The notes under the pieces are model-generated. The model worked only from the letters and a program-made list of their open reading frames with translations. It ran no database searches and was not told the DNA's origin. From JAFDWI01 sp964544305 (GTDB taxonomy: Bacteria > Actinomycetota > Acidimicrobiia > Acidimicrobiales > Iamiaceae): DNA of 59,406 bases. Position numbers and translations under genes: made by a program. The stretch's first letter is position 1. Each line of letters opens with the position of its first letter. Location: NCBI GenBank assembly GCA_964544305.1, contig CAZJAZ010000011.1:1-59406 (forward strand), written 5' to 3'. Positions 16,610 to 24,632 of the stretch are shown here, piece after piece.

Positions 16610-17818
16610 TTACACGTCAGCAGTGTTCCCCGTGAGGAATCGTTGAAACCACAGCGCCGTGTCTTTGGGAACACGTTGAAAGTCGTTCTCGTAGTCGATG
16701 TAGACGAGGCCAAATCGTGGGCGGCGGCCAAAGACCCACTCGATGTTGTCGGCGTAGGACCACGCGAAGTAGCCGTCCACCGGCACCCCGTCATCGATCG
16801 CGCGCCGAACCTCGTCTAGATGCGTCCGGTAGTACCAGGTACGCAATGCATCGTGGACCCGTGGACTTCCGTCGGTGTCAAAGGTGAGCTTGTCATCAAA
16901 CGCGGCACCGTTTTCGGTCACCACCAAACGTGGTGCGATGGGGTGTTCGCTTAGCCGACGCAAGATCGTTCCCAAACCGCTGGGCTGCACCACCCAGCCC
17001 ATCGACGTCGTCACCGGCTCAAAACCTTTGGGAGGCCGTAATGGTGGGACCGGGAGGCCGTACATGCCAGGGATTGGGGCGCGTCGGATTCCCTGGGGTT
17101 GGTAATACTGCACCCCAAGGAAATCGAAGGTATGGGCAATCGCGTCTTCATCGCCGGTGCGCACAACTCGCTTGAGGGCACGATCGAACAAGGGTGCTTC
17201 ACCCCACGGATAACCAAGGCCGCCGAATGGGTCAAGGAACATGCGGTTGAAGATCGCGTCCCAGGCACGTACCGCTCGCTTGCCCCAAGGTGATGTTTCG
17301 TTGCGGATCCAGATCGGCATCATCTGATGGGTGGTGCCAATCACCGCGTCGCTTCCAAGCACATCACGCATTCGACGTGCGGCTTTGGAAATAGCCAGGT
17401 TCTGGTGGTGCGCGACTTTCACAAACCGGGCCGGACTCGGTGTGGCGTCAAAAAATCCGGCAAGGTGATGCAGCGCATGCATCGAAGGCTCGTTCGCGAT
17501 CATCCACTTTGGAATGAGGTCACCTAGTGCCTCGGCCGCCACAGCCGCGTAGTCGGCAAACCATTCAACGATGTCACGACTAGCCCAACCACCACGTTCA
17601 TGCAAACTGCGAGGCAGGTCCCAGTGATACAACGTGACCCACGGCTCCAAACCGTTGGCATGGCANNNNNNNNNNNNNNNNNNNNNNNNNNNNNNNNNNN
17701 NNNNNNNNNNNNNNNNNNNNNNNNNNNNNNNNNNNNNNNNNNNNNNNNNNNNNNNNNNNNNNNNNGCGGCCGATGCAACTCCCCACGTGAAGTCTGATCC
17801 GAAATCGTTGCGATGCAT
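16610..17818 (-). CDS. family GH1 beta-glucosidase, interrupted by assembly gap
   Basis: The N-terminus MHRNDFGSDFTWGVASA matches the GH1 opening, so ATG at 17818 is preferred over upstream starts. After the gap come EPWVTLYHWDLPRSLHERGG, IPKWMIANEPSMHALHH (acid/base Glu), PRLVVTENGAAFDD (nucleophile Glu) and DGVPVDGYFAWSYADNIEW. It should hydrolyse beta-glucosides or related disaccharides in the cytoplasm. In GH1 proteins about 100 residues separate WGVA from the VTLYHWD block, but only 34 codons are represented by N. The true gap is therefore about 300 bp. It is convergent with tRNA-Glu. Confidence 0.9.
   Translation of the reverse strand: MHRNDFGSDFTWGVASAXXXXXXXXXXXXXXXXXXXXXXXXXXXXXXXXXXCHANGLEPWVTLYHWDLPRSLHERGGWASRDIVEWFADYAAVAAEALGDLIPKWMIANEPSMHALHHLAGFFDATPSPARFVKVAHHQNLAISKAARRMRDVLGSDAVIGTTHQMMPIWIRNETSPWGKRAVRAWDAIFNRMFLDPFGGLGYPWGEAPLFDRALKRVVRTGDEDAIAHTFDFLGVQYYQPQGIRRAPIPGMYGLPVPPLRPPKGFEPVTTSMGWVVQPSGLGTILRRLSEHPIAPRLVVTENGAAFDDKLTFDTDGSPRVHDALRTWYYRTHLDEVRRAIDDGVPVDGYFAWSYADNIEWVFGRRPRFGLVYIDYENDFQRVPKDTALWFQRFLTGNTADV
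17666..17765. other. assembly gap (100 N)
   Basis: A second placeholder run of 100 N, inside the GH1 gene. Comparison with the conserved GH1 spacing indicates that the real missing segment is about three times longer. Confidence 0.99.
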
Positions 17819-17928
17819 GGGCGATGACGCTACCGGTACGAACCTCAACCTAACGAGACGTATTGGCATCGACTGGTCGTGTGGCGCGACGATCAATGGT
17901 GTGACGTCGTTTCCATAAAGGAGGTCCG

Positions 17929-18303
17929 ATGTCAAAGACCAACGCAGTAACGATCGTTCGCGTGTATGACCACGAAGCAACCTCGCCCCAGGGGGCGTAC
18001 CGAGTCTTGGTTGACCGATTGTGGCCGCGTGGCATCAAAAAAGAAACCCTCGACTATGACGACTGGTGCAAAGACGTCACACCGTCACCCGAATTACGCA
18101 AATGGTACGGCCACGACCAGGATCGATTCGCCGAGTTTGCGGCACGCTACACCGACGAGCTCACCCGTGAACCCGCTGCGTCGGCGTTCGCGCACATTCA
18201 AGGTGAGCTTGCCCAGCGCCCGGTTGTACTGCTCACCGCGGTGAAACAGGTCGAGATTTCCGCGGCGGCTGTTCTCTTCGACGCGTTGACTGCCGAAAAG
18301 TAG
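17929..18303 (+). CDS. DUF488-family protein
   Basis: A 124-residue protein with GGAGG well placed before its ATG. Family signatures are VRVYDHEATSPQGAYRVLVD, RLWPRGIKKETLDYDDWCKD, and PSPELRKWYGHDQDRFAEFA, near the C-terminus followed by VVLLTAVKQVEIS. DUF488 proteins are small and often called uroporphyrin-III methyltransferase-like in error; their function is not established. It is convergent with the enoyl-CoA hydratase gene. Confidence 0.88.
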   Translation: MSKTNAVTIVRVYDHEATSPQGAYRVLVDRLWPRGIKKETLDYDDWCKDVTPSPELRKWYGHDQDRFAEFAARYTDELTREPAASAFAHIQGELAQRPVVLLTAVKQVEISAAAVLFDALTAEK

Positions 18304-18308
18304 TCGCG

Positions 18309-19157
18309 TCACCAACCCAAGTATTCAGGTTTGCGACGTTCCACAAATGAGCGCACGCCTTCTTGTGCATCGTGGGTTGTCATGTTTGCATCTTGGGCCC
18401 AGGCTTCTTCGTAAAAGGCAGTGGCACGATCCGAATCAAGCGACCGATTGCACAATGCTTTGGTGAGCGCAAGTGCCCGAGTCGGGCCAGAAGCCAATCG
18501 GTTTGCTAATTCGCTTGCGGTCGTTGCCACGTCGTCCGCTGGCACAACCCGATTGATAAGGCCAAGGTCTTTCGCGTCAGAAGCCGAAACGTCGTCGCCA
18601 AGGAACAAGAGTTCTTTGGCGCGTTGCAGACCAATCAAACGAGGAAGCAGGTAGGCGCCTCCACCGTCCGGCACGAGGGCTCGACGCATAAACACCTCAA
18701 TGAAACGAGCCTCGTCGGAAGCAACAACGAGATCACAGGCAAAGGCAATGTGCGCCCCAATTCCTGCAGCGGTGCCATTGACCGCGGCAATGACCGGTTT
18801 TGGGCAGTCCAACACGGCGGCAATCAGCGCTTGTGCACCGGTTTGGATCATGTTCGCAACAAAGCCGACCGGCTGGTCAGGGGCACCCTCGGGTTTGGGA
18901 TCAACTTCGCGTTTCGCTCGCAGGTCTGCGCCGGTACAAAAAGCTTTGCCGGTCGCGGTGATCACCACAGCCCGCACTCCGGTGAGACGTCCGGCTTCAC
19001 CGAGTAGCGCAATGACGCGGTCGCGTTGATCGGGGGAGATCGCGTTGGCCACGTCGGGCCGGTCAAGGGTGATCCACGCAACACCAGTTTCGGTGAGCTT
19101 GTAGCGAACTTGATCTTCGATGGGGAGGTCCGACGTTGGTGTTTCCATAGCGGACAT
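18309..19157 (-). CDS. enoyl-CoA hydratase/isomerase family protein
   Basis: A 282-residue crotonase-fold protein: VAWITLDRPDVANAISPDQ, the oxyanion-hole segments AFCTGADL and AAVNGTAAGIGAHIAFACDL, and EVFMRRALVPDGGGAYLLPR, where the catalytic Glu positions fall. It probably hydrates an enoyl-CoA in a degradative pathway. A CTGACG-N3-CGTCAG palindrome lies 20 bp upstream of the start, shared with the divergent doxX-like gene. The same palindrome precedes other lipid-catabolism operons in the window. Confidence 0.9.
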   Translation of the reverse strand: MSAMETPTSDLPIEDQVRYKLTETGVAWITLDRPDVANAISPDQRDRVIALLGEAGRLTGVRAVVITATGKAFCTGADLRAKREVDPKPEGAPDQPVGFVANMIQTGAQALIAAVLDCPKPVIAAVNGTAAGIGAHIAFACDLVVASDEARFIEVFMRRALVPDGGGAYLLPRLIGLQRAKELLFLGDDVSASDAKDLGLINRVVPADDVATTASELANRLASGPTRALALTKALCNRSLDSDRATAFYEEAWAQDANMTTHDAQEGVRSFVERRKPEYLGW

Positions 19158-19176
19158 GATCCTAGAACATGGGTTT

Positions 19177-19191
19177 CTGACGGCCCGTCAG
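19177..19191. promoter_or_regulatory. palindromic operator, YTGACG-N3-CGTCAG, site A
   Basis: CTGACGGCCCGTCAG, a perfect 6+3+6 palindrome in the 44-base gap between the divergent enoyl-CoA hydratase and DoxX genes. It has the symmetry of a TetR-type operator. Three further copies lie at 31787, 38612 and 46894. Confidence 0.6.
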
Positions 19192-19201
19192 GAACGTTAG
19201 G

Positions 19202-19774
19202 GTGGACGACGTGCTTGACGTGATTGCCGCCACGGTTCCCAAACATTTTGGTCTTGATGACATCACGGCCGCGAGTCTGGGGATGCTGATCTTGCGGGTT
19301 GGTATCGGGGTTGCCATGGCTTCGCACGGCTACAACAAGTTTTTTGGCGGCGGCAAGATTCCGGGCACGGCTCGCTGGTTTGAGTCGATCGGCATGAAAC
19401 CCGGATCGGGGACGATCTGCGCGATCATGGCGGCGAGCACCGAACTTGGCGCGGGTACGTTGATGGCCCTTGGTTTGTTCACCCCACTCGCGGCAGCGGG
19501 CATGATTGCGGTCATGTGTGTCGCTGCCTGGACAGTGCACCTGCCGAACGGATTTTTCTCGGCCAAAGACGGTTACGAGTTGAATTTCATCTTTGCGTTG
19601 GCTGCACTTTCGGTTGCGGTCGTTGGCCCCGGCCAGTTCTCTGTCGACTATCTCCTTGGAATCTCGTACCGCTTCAACGGCGTGACCGGACTCATCGTGG
19701 CATTACTCGTTGGGGTCGGAGGGGCCGCAGCACAACTTGGTGTTTTCTACACCCGACCGTCAAAAACTGACTGA
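19202..19774 (+). CDS. DoxX-family membrane protein
   Basis: A 190-residue protein with about four membrane segments (LGMLILRVGIGVAMASHGYN, STELGAGTLMALGLFTPLAA, AALSVAVVGPG, GLIVALLVGVGGAAAQLG). HGYNKFFGGGKIPGTARWFE is typical of DoxX/YphA. Its role is unclear; relatives take part in redox or thiosulfate metabolism or in oxidative-stress complexes. The GTG start at 19202 lacks a strong RBS; a GTG three codons later is possible. It shares a divergent promoter region with the enoyl-CoA hydratase. Confidence 0.85.
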   Translation: MDDVLDVIAATVPKHFGLDDITAASLGMLILRVGIGVAMASHGYNKFFGGGKIPGTARWFESIGMKPGSGTICAIMAASTELGAGTLMALGLFTPLAAAGMIAVMCVAAWTVHLPNGFFSAKDGYELNFIFALAALSVAVVGPGQFSVDYLLGISYRFNGVTGLIVALLVGVGGAAAQLGVFYTRPSKTD

Positions 19775-19863
19775 ACGACAAGAATTATTGGCCAAAGACA
19801 CCTCGTTTGGTGTTTGAGCCTCTACACTCGCCCCCAACCGCCGCGTACAACCACGGGGGCAAC

Positions 19864-20721
19864 ATGGTCGTTTCGTCAACCGATACCACACCAAATGCTG
19901 CTCCCGGCGGAGAACGACAAACGGGTGCCGTGCTCCATGTTGCTGGGCTTGAAGCTGGCTATGGCGACGCGAATTCGGTCTTGCACGATATTGATATTGA
20001 TGTACCAGCCGGCAAGGTCGTGGCACTCCTCGGGGCGAACGGCGCGGGCAAAACAACACTGTTGCGGGCGATCAGTGGCCTGTTGCGAATCCACAAGGGC
20101 CGAATCGTTGCTGGAAGCGTGGAACTTGATGGTCGTGCGATCCACGAATCCTCTCCGCCCACAATCGTGCGTGCCGGACTCGCCCAGGTCATGGAAGGCC
20201 GTCGCATCTTCGCTGAGCTCAGCGTCGAAGAAAACCTACGGACCGGAGCCGTAACAAGACGGAATGCCAAGGCGGTTGCGGCCACCCTTGATGACGTGCT
20301 GACACTGTTCCCCAAACTGGCCGAACGTCGCAAAGACACGGCCGGATATTTATCGGGTGGCGAACAACAAATGGTCGCAATCGGACGTGCCTTGATGGCG
20401 GCGCCGCGTCTGTTGGTGCTCGACGAACCATCATTGGGGCTCGCTCCAAAAATTGTCGAGCAGATCGGTCAAATCATCACCAACATCAACGCGCAAGGCA
20501 CGTCAGTGCTCCTCGTTGAACAGAACGCGATGATGGCCCTTGGCGCTTCAGATCACGCGTATATCTTGGAGAACGGTCGGATTGCTCGCGAAGGACCGTC
20601 CGACGAACTGCGCAACGACCACGACATCCAAGCATTTTATTTGGGCACGTCAAGCGAAGGTCGCACGTCATTTCGAGATCTGGCCGTTCAGCGCCCTCCA
20701 AAAGCATGGGCCTTGCGATGA
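19864..20721 (+). CDS. livF: branched-chain amino acid-type ABC transporter ATPase (LivF)
   Basis: A 285-residue ABC ATPase. Walker A is LLGANGAGKTTLL, the signature is YLSGGEQQMVAIGRAL, Walker B is LLVLDEPSLGLAP, and the switch region is VLLVEQN. The spacing and QVMEGRRIFAELSVEENL are characteristic of LivF. The ATG at 19864 follows GGGGGC; the upstream ORF extension is not supported. It is the first gene of a six-gene importer operon and overlaps livG by four bases. Confidence 0.93.
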   Translation: MVVSSTDTTPNAAPGGERQTGAVLHVAGLEAGYGDANSVLHDIDIDVPAGKVVALLGANGAGKTTLLRAISGLLRIHKGRIVAGSVELDGRAIHESSPPTIVRAGLAQVMEGRRIFAELSVEENLRTGAVTRRNAKAVAATLDDVLTLFPKLAERRKDTAGYLSGGEQQMVAIGRALMAAPRLLVLDEPSLGLAPKIVEQIGQIITNINAQGTSVLLVEQNAMMALGASDHAYILENGRIAREGPSDELRNDHDIQAFYLGTSSEGRTSFRDLAVQRPPKAWALR

Positions 20722-21497
20722 ACACAGCACAGACGCTGCTTGATGTGCGTGATGTGGTATTGCAGTTTGGCGGAGTCACCGCACTCAACGGGGTCAGCTT
20801 TGATGTGCAACCGGGTGAACTGTTCGCAATCATCGGGCCAAACGGTGCAGGAAAGACCTCTATTTTCAATTGTCTCAACACGGTGTATCGGCCCACTTCT
20901 GGGTCGATCGTGTTCAATGGAATTGACCTTGCAACGGTCACGCCTGCAAAGGCCGCCCAGCTTGGCATCGGTCGAACATTCCAGAATCTTGGCCTGTTCA
21001 CCAACCTCACGTTGGCCGACAACCTGATGCTCGGCCGCCACCACCTAATGAAAAGCGGGTTCCTGTCAGGCATGGTGTGGTGGGGGAAAGCCAAGAACGA
21101 AGAGCTCGCTCACCGGCGGGTCGTTGCCCAGATCGTTGAACTTCTCGAACTTGGCCCCTATGCGGCAGCCCCAGTCGGCGTGTTGCCCTACGGCATCCAA
21201 AAACGCATCGAGCTCGGTCGGGCCTTAGCCATGGAACCCAAATTGTTGCTGCTTGATGAGCCGGTCGCAGGCATGAATCACGATGAGACACGCGACATGG
21301 CCCGCTACCTGCTGCAAATCCGTCGCGAACTTGATCTCGCAATGATCCTCGTTGAACACGACATGCATTTGGTGATGGATCTCGCCGACCGCGTGCTTGC
21401 AATTGACTTTGGGCAACCACTTGTAATGGGAACCCCCGCACACGTGCAATCCGATCAGCGCGTTATCGACGCATACCTTGGGAAACCCGCACAATGA
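20718..21497 (+). CDS. livG: branched-chain amino acid-type ABC transporter ATPase (LivG)
   Basis: A 259-residue ABC ATPase of the LivG type. Walker A is IIGPNGAGKTSIFN, GRTFQNLGLFTNLTLADNL is the typical LivG phrase, Walker B is KLLLLDEPVAGMNHDE, and ILVEHDMHLVMDLADRV follows. The ABC signature LPYGIQKRIELGRALA is slightly divergent, as is usual in LivG. The ATG at 20718 overlaps the livF stop (ATGA), and its stop overlaps the next gene in the same way. Confidence 0.93.
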   Translation: MNTAQTLLDVRDVVLQFGGVTALNGVSFDVQPGELFAIIGPNGAGKTSIFNCLNTVYRPTSGSIVFNGIDLATVTPAKAAQLGIGRTFQNLGLFTNLTLADNLMLGRHHLMKSGFLSGMVWWGKAKNEELAHRRVVAQIVELLELGPYAAAPVGVLPYGIQKRIELGRALAMEPKLLLLDEPVAGMNHDETRDMARYLLQIRRELDLAMILVEHDMHLVMDLADRVLAIDFGQPLVMGTPAHVQSDQRVIDAYLGKPAQ

Positions 21498-22564
21498 CCG
21501 TGTCGAGCTATGGCCAAGCCATCAAGGCAAATGCCGATGATGCCCCGCACCAAGTCGCGATGCGCGTGCTCGAGCTTGGCGTGTGGAACGAGTACACGTG
21601 GGCCGACATCGCCCGTACCGTTCACCTCGCCGCGTCGGTGCTCGAGGACTGTGGTGTCCATGAAGGATCGACGGTGGCACTGCTGTGTGGCTCACGACCA
21701 GAGTGGCCGCTCTGTGTGTGGGCCGCCCATGTGCACGGCGCGACCGTCATTGCGGCCCCGAATGAAATCGACAGTACGAATCTTCAACGGTTGCGAGAGC
21801 GCCACACCCCAGATTCGTGGATTGTTGAAGGAGAACAGCCACTTGGCATCCTGCGTTCGCTCGGAGTGCCGCCCGAAACCATCTTGGTGATCGATACACC
21901 CGATCAGCGTGGCGACACAGCAACTTGGCGACACGACGTCGTTGAGTCCACACGAGACGTCACGGTGCAACGCGAGAACGACAATGTCGATAACTTTGAT
22001 GCGCAACGAAAAGCACTCGTACTTTTTGACGAAGACACGAGCTGGACATTTGCGGAACTTGCCACTACCACCGTTGTTGGCTCGAGTCTGACCCTGCACG
22101 CTAATGATGAGTATCTCGCAACGTTGCCCCCAACATGGCCGAGCGAGGCGTTCTTGCTTGCTGGTGCTTTCCCCACGGCGAGGTCAACCGTGAACTTTGG
22201 TGCCCGCTCTGGTGGAGGACTCGCTGAAGTTCTCGCCGTGCAACCCACGGTCATCATGGCCCCAGCAACATGGTGGGATGCATTGAGCGTGAAAATGACC
22301 GGAACGAACGACGAACCCAACCATCGCGTAGTTGACGCCCTCATCGACGGACAGGGTGGTTTCACCAAGAAGCTCGCCCGACGATCGTTGCTGCGCCAAA
22401 GCGGGCTCGGACGATTGCGCCAAGCTCACGCTCTGGGCGAAATCACGCCGCGAACCAACGCGTTCCTCGGTGCACTTGGCGTTGCTATCGGCGAGCCGCT
22501 GCGCATCCCAACTGGCCTCGCAATCGGCCAATCGAAAGAATCTGGAACACAAGGGGCACCATGA
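21494..22564 (+). CDS. shortened, degenerate adenylate-forming (acyl-CoA synthetase-like) protein inside the Liv operon
   Basis: A 356-residue protein whose first about 170 residues resemble the N-terminal half of long-chain acyl-CoA ligases (TWADIARTVHLAASVLEDCG, STVALLCGSRPEWPLCVWAAHVHGA). The expected P-loop (TSGTTGxPKG) is absent; the region reads KALVLFDEDTSWTFAEL. The YGxTE and TGD motifs and the C-terminal catalytic Lys domain are missing, though a PRTNAFLGALGVAIGEPL tail remains. Normal family members have about 500-650 residues. Both ends are coupled by ATGA overlaps and the frame is intact, so it looks like a retained non-catalytic protein rather than decay. It may have a scaffold or sensor role (inference). 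Confidence 0.7.
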   Translation: MTVSSYGQAIKANADDAPHQVAMRVLELGVWNEYTWADIARTVHLAASVLEDCGVHEGSTVALLCGSRPEWPLCVWAAHVHGATVIAAPNEIDSTNLQRLRERHTPDSWIVEGEQPLGILRSLGVPPETILVIDTPDQRGDTATWRHDVVESTRDVTVQRENDNVDNFDAQRKALVLFDEDTSWTFAELATTTVVGSSLTLHANDEYLATLPPTWPSEAFLLAGAFPTARSTVNFGARSGGGLAEVLAVQPTVIMAPATWWDALSVKMTGTNDEPNHRVVDALIDGQGGFTKKLARRSLLRQSGLGRLRQAHALGEITPRTNAFLGALGVAIGEPLRIPTGLAIGQSKESGTQGAP

Positions 22565-23457
22565 GCGCACTCGCTGACCTCATCTTGAATGGCGCCGGCG
22601 CGGGAGCCGTGTGGGCGCTCGTCGGACTTGGCTTTGTGGTGATTTACAAATCCACCGGCGTGATCAACTTTGCACAGGGCGGTCTCATGCTGGTTGGCGC
22701 ATATGTTGCCTACAACCTGCATGTCACGTGGGGTTTGCCGTTTTGGGTGTCGGTTCCTGGTGCGATCATTGTGGGTGCGCTCGTGGGCATGCTGCTCGAG
22801 TTCTTGGTGCTGCGCCACATGATTGGCAAGCCACCATTCTCGCAACTCATGGTGACGTTGGGCTTGCTGTTCATCTTGCAAGAACTCGTTGCCAATGTTT
22901 GGGGCATGGAGCAACTGGATCTCAAGTCACCGTGGGGAAACGACACGGTGTCGATCCTGGGTGCTCCGATCCGCGTCGATGGACTATGGACAATCGCACT
23001 CGCCGCGGTGCTGGTTGGTGCCTTCTTCGTGTTCTTCCGCTACTCGAAGATCGGTTTGGCAATGCGGGCAACAGCGATCGATTTTGAAGCCGCCGCCGCC
23101 CAAGGCATCAACCCCCGCACCGTGTATCAAGCTTCGTGGGCTATTGCGGGAGCGGTCGCGGCTCTTGCTGCGGTCATGGCATCCGCAGCCCCCAACGCGC
23201 TCACACCAGCGTTGCAACTCTCTGCACTGATCGCGTTTCCTGCAATCATTCTTGGCGGCCTTGATTCACCGGGTGGTGCGGTCATCGGCGGGCTCGTTAT
23301 CGGGATCGGCAACAACTTAGCGGCACGCTATTTCGGTGACTGGATGCCGTGGCTCGGCCAATCGTTCGCCACGGTGTTTCCGTATGTGATCATGATCGCA
23401 GTGCTGCTCATTCGGCCCTATGGGCTCTTTGGGACCAAGGAGGTGCGGCGCATATGA
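22561..23457 (+). CDS. livH: branched-chain amino acid-type ABC permease (LivH)
   Basis: A 298-residue, roughly eight-helix permease. GAGAVWALVGLGFVVIYKST and the phrase GVINFAQGGLMLVGAYVAYN are characteristic of LivH, and so is SWAIAGAVAALAAVM. The sequence ends FPYVIMIAVLLIRPYGLFG. It forms the membrane channel with LivM. It is coupled by ATGA to both neighbours. Confidence 0.93.
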   Translation: MSALADLILNGAGAGAVWALVGLGFVVIYKSTGVINFAQGGLMLVGAYVAYNLHVTWGLPFWVSVPGAIIVGALVGMLLEFLVLRHMIGKPPFSQLMVTLGLLFILQELVANVWGMEQLDLKSPWGNDTVSILGAPIRVDGLWTIALAAVLVGAFFVFFRYSKIGLAMRATAIDFEAAAAQGINPRTVYQASWAIAGAVAALAAVMASAAPNALTPALQLSALIAFPAIILGGLDSPGGAVIGGLVIGIGNNLAARYFGDWMPWLGQSFATVFPYVIMIAVLLIRPYGLFGTKEVRRI

Positions 23458-24596
23458 GTGCAATTGTGTCCGTTCCCGGTAGCGAGAAAGCGAAGAAAAC
23501 CTCGTCAAATCGCGCCCGCACGTTGGTGGTCACACCGGCAGCGCACCTCCGAGCATTTCCATCACGCTGGTCTCGCATTGCGTTGATCGCACTCGGGGTC
23601 GTCGTTGTGATCCTTCCGTACCAAATGACGGATAACTGGCTCCAGGTTCTCACGGTGTGCGGTTGTTTCGCGATTGCGGCAATCGGTTTGAACTTGCTCA
23701 GTGGCTTCACCGGACAGGTGTCCTTGGGTCACGCGTTTTTTCTTGCCGTGGGCGGCTATGCGGCGGCGAACATTGGCGATAAGTTCAATATGCCATTTGT
23801 GGTGTGGATTGTGGCGGCCGCGGCGATTGGAGCGCTCCTTGGTGCGCTCATCGGGCCTTTTGCATTGCGCCTGCAAGGGAACTATTTGGCGATTGTGACG
23901 ATTGCACTGCTGTTCTTGTCGGAATACCTGTTCAACAAATGGACCAACATCACCGGCGGGGGAGGCAACCTCGCGGTCGACGTTCCCATTTCAATTGGGC
24001 CGATCAATTTCGCGGACATGGGATGGGCGGGTTTTGTCAGCCGTTGGCAAGGCGTGTTTTGGCTGGTGTGGCTCTTTGTCGCACTCAGCGCACTGCTGGC
24101 ACGAAACCTGGTGCGCAGCCGAGCCGGACGTGCCATGCAAGCGGTACGTGACCGTGACTTGGCCGCCGAAGTAATCGGCGTATCAATGTTTCGCTACAAG
24201 CTCGGCGCATTTGCTGTTTCGTCAGCGTTTGCAGCGGTCGGTGGTGCATTGTATCTCGGGGTCGTGCAGCGCAATATCTCGATCTCATCGATCAGCGGTA
24301 TTCAAGGGTTTGTGTTGTCCATCACATTCGTCGCGATCGTGATCGCAGGCGGTATGGGATCAGTGTGGGGGTCAATTGTTGGTGCGCTACTCGTCCAGGG
24401 GCTCCCACAGGTGCTTGCCACACAACCGGACCTTTTGCCCTTTGTCGGTGATGGAAAAGCGATCACACTGACCTCATTCAACAATCTGCTTTTTGGTGTC
24501 CTCATTGTCGTCTTCTTGCTCTTTGAACCCCTTGGCATTGCAGCAGTATGGCGACGATCGAAAGCACGTCTTGTTGCCTGGCCTCTGCGCCCATGA
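23454..24596 (+). CDS. livM: branched-chain amino acid-type ABC permease (LivM)
   Basis: A 380-residue permease. The ATG at 23454 overlaps the livH stop (ATGA) and is preferred to an upstream in-frame start inside livH. LivM features are GLNLLSGFTGQVSLGHAFFL, FALRLQGNYLAIVTIALLFL, the cytoplasmic loop GRAMQAVRDRDLAAEVIGVS, and IAGGMGSVWGSIVGALLVQ. It has a longer hydrophilic N-terminus than usual, about 40 residues before the first helix. Confidence 0.93.
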   Translation: MSAIVSVPGSEKAKKTSSNRARTLVVTPAAHLRAFPSRWSRIALIALGVVVVILPYQMTDNWLQVLTVCGCFAIAAIGLNLLSGFTGQVSLGHAFFLAVGGYAAANIGDKFNMPFVVWIVAAAAIGALLGALIGPFALRLQGNYLAIVTIALLFLSEYLFNKWTNITGGGGNLAVDVPISIGPINFADMGWAGFVSRWQGVFWLVWLFVALSALLARNLVRSRAGRAMQAVRDRDLAAEVIGVSMFRYKLGAFAVSSAFAAVGGALYLGVVQRNISISSISGIQGFVLSITFVAIVIAGGMGSVWGSIVGALLVQGLPQVLATQPDLLPFVGDGKAITLTSFNNLLFGVLIVVFLLFEPLGIAAVWRRSKARLVAWPLRP

Positions 24597-24632
24597 TTTC
24601 TTGTCCCCCTAACCCCAATGAAGGAGCTTGAC

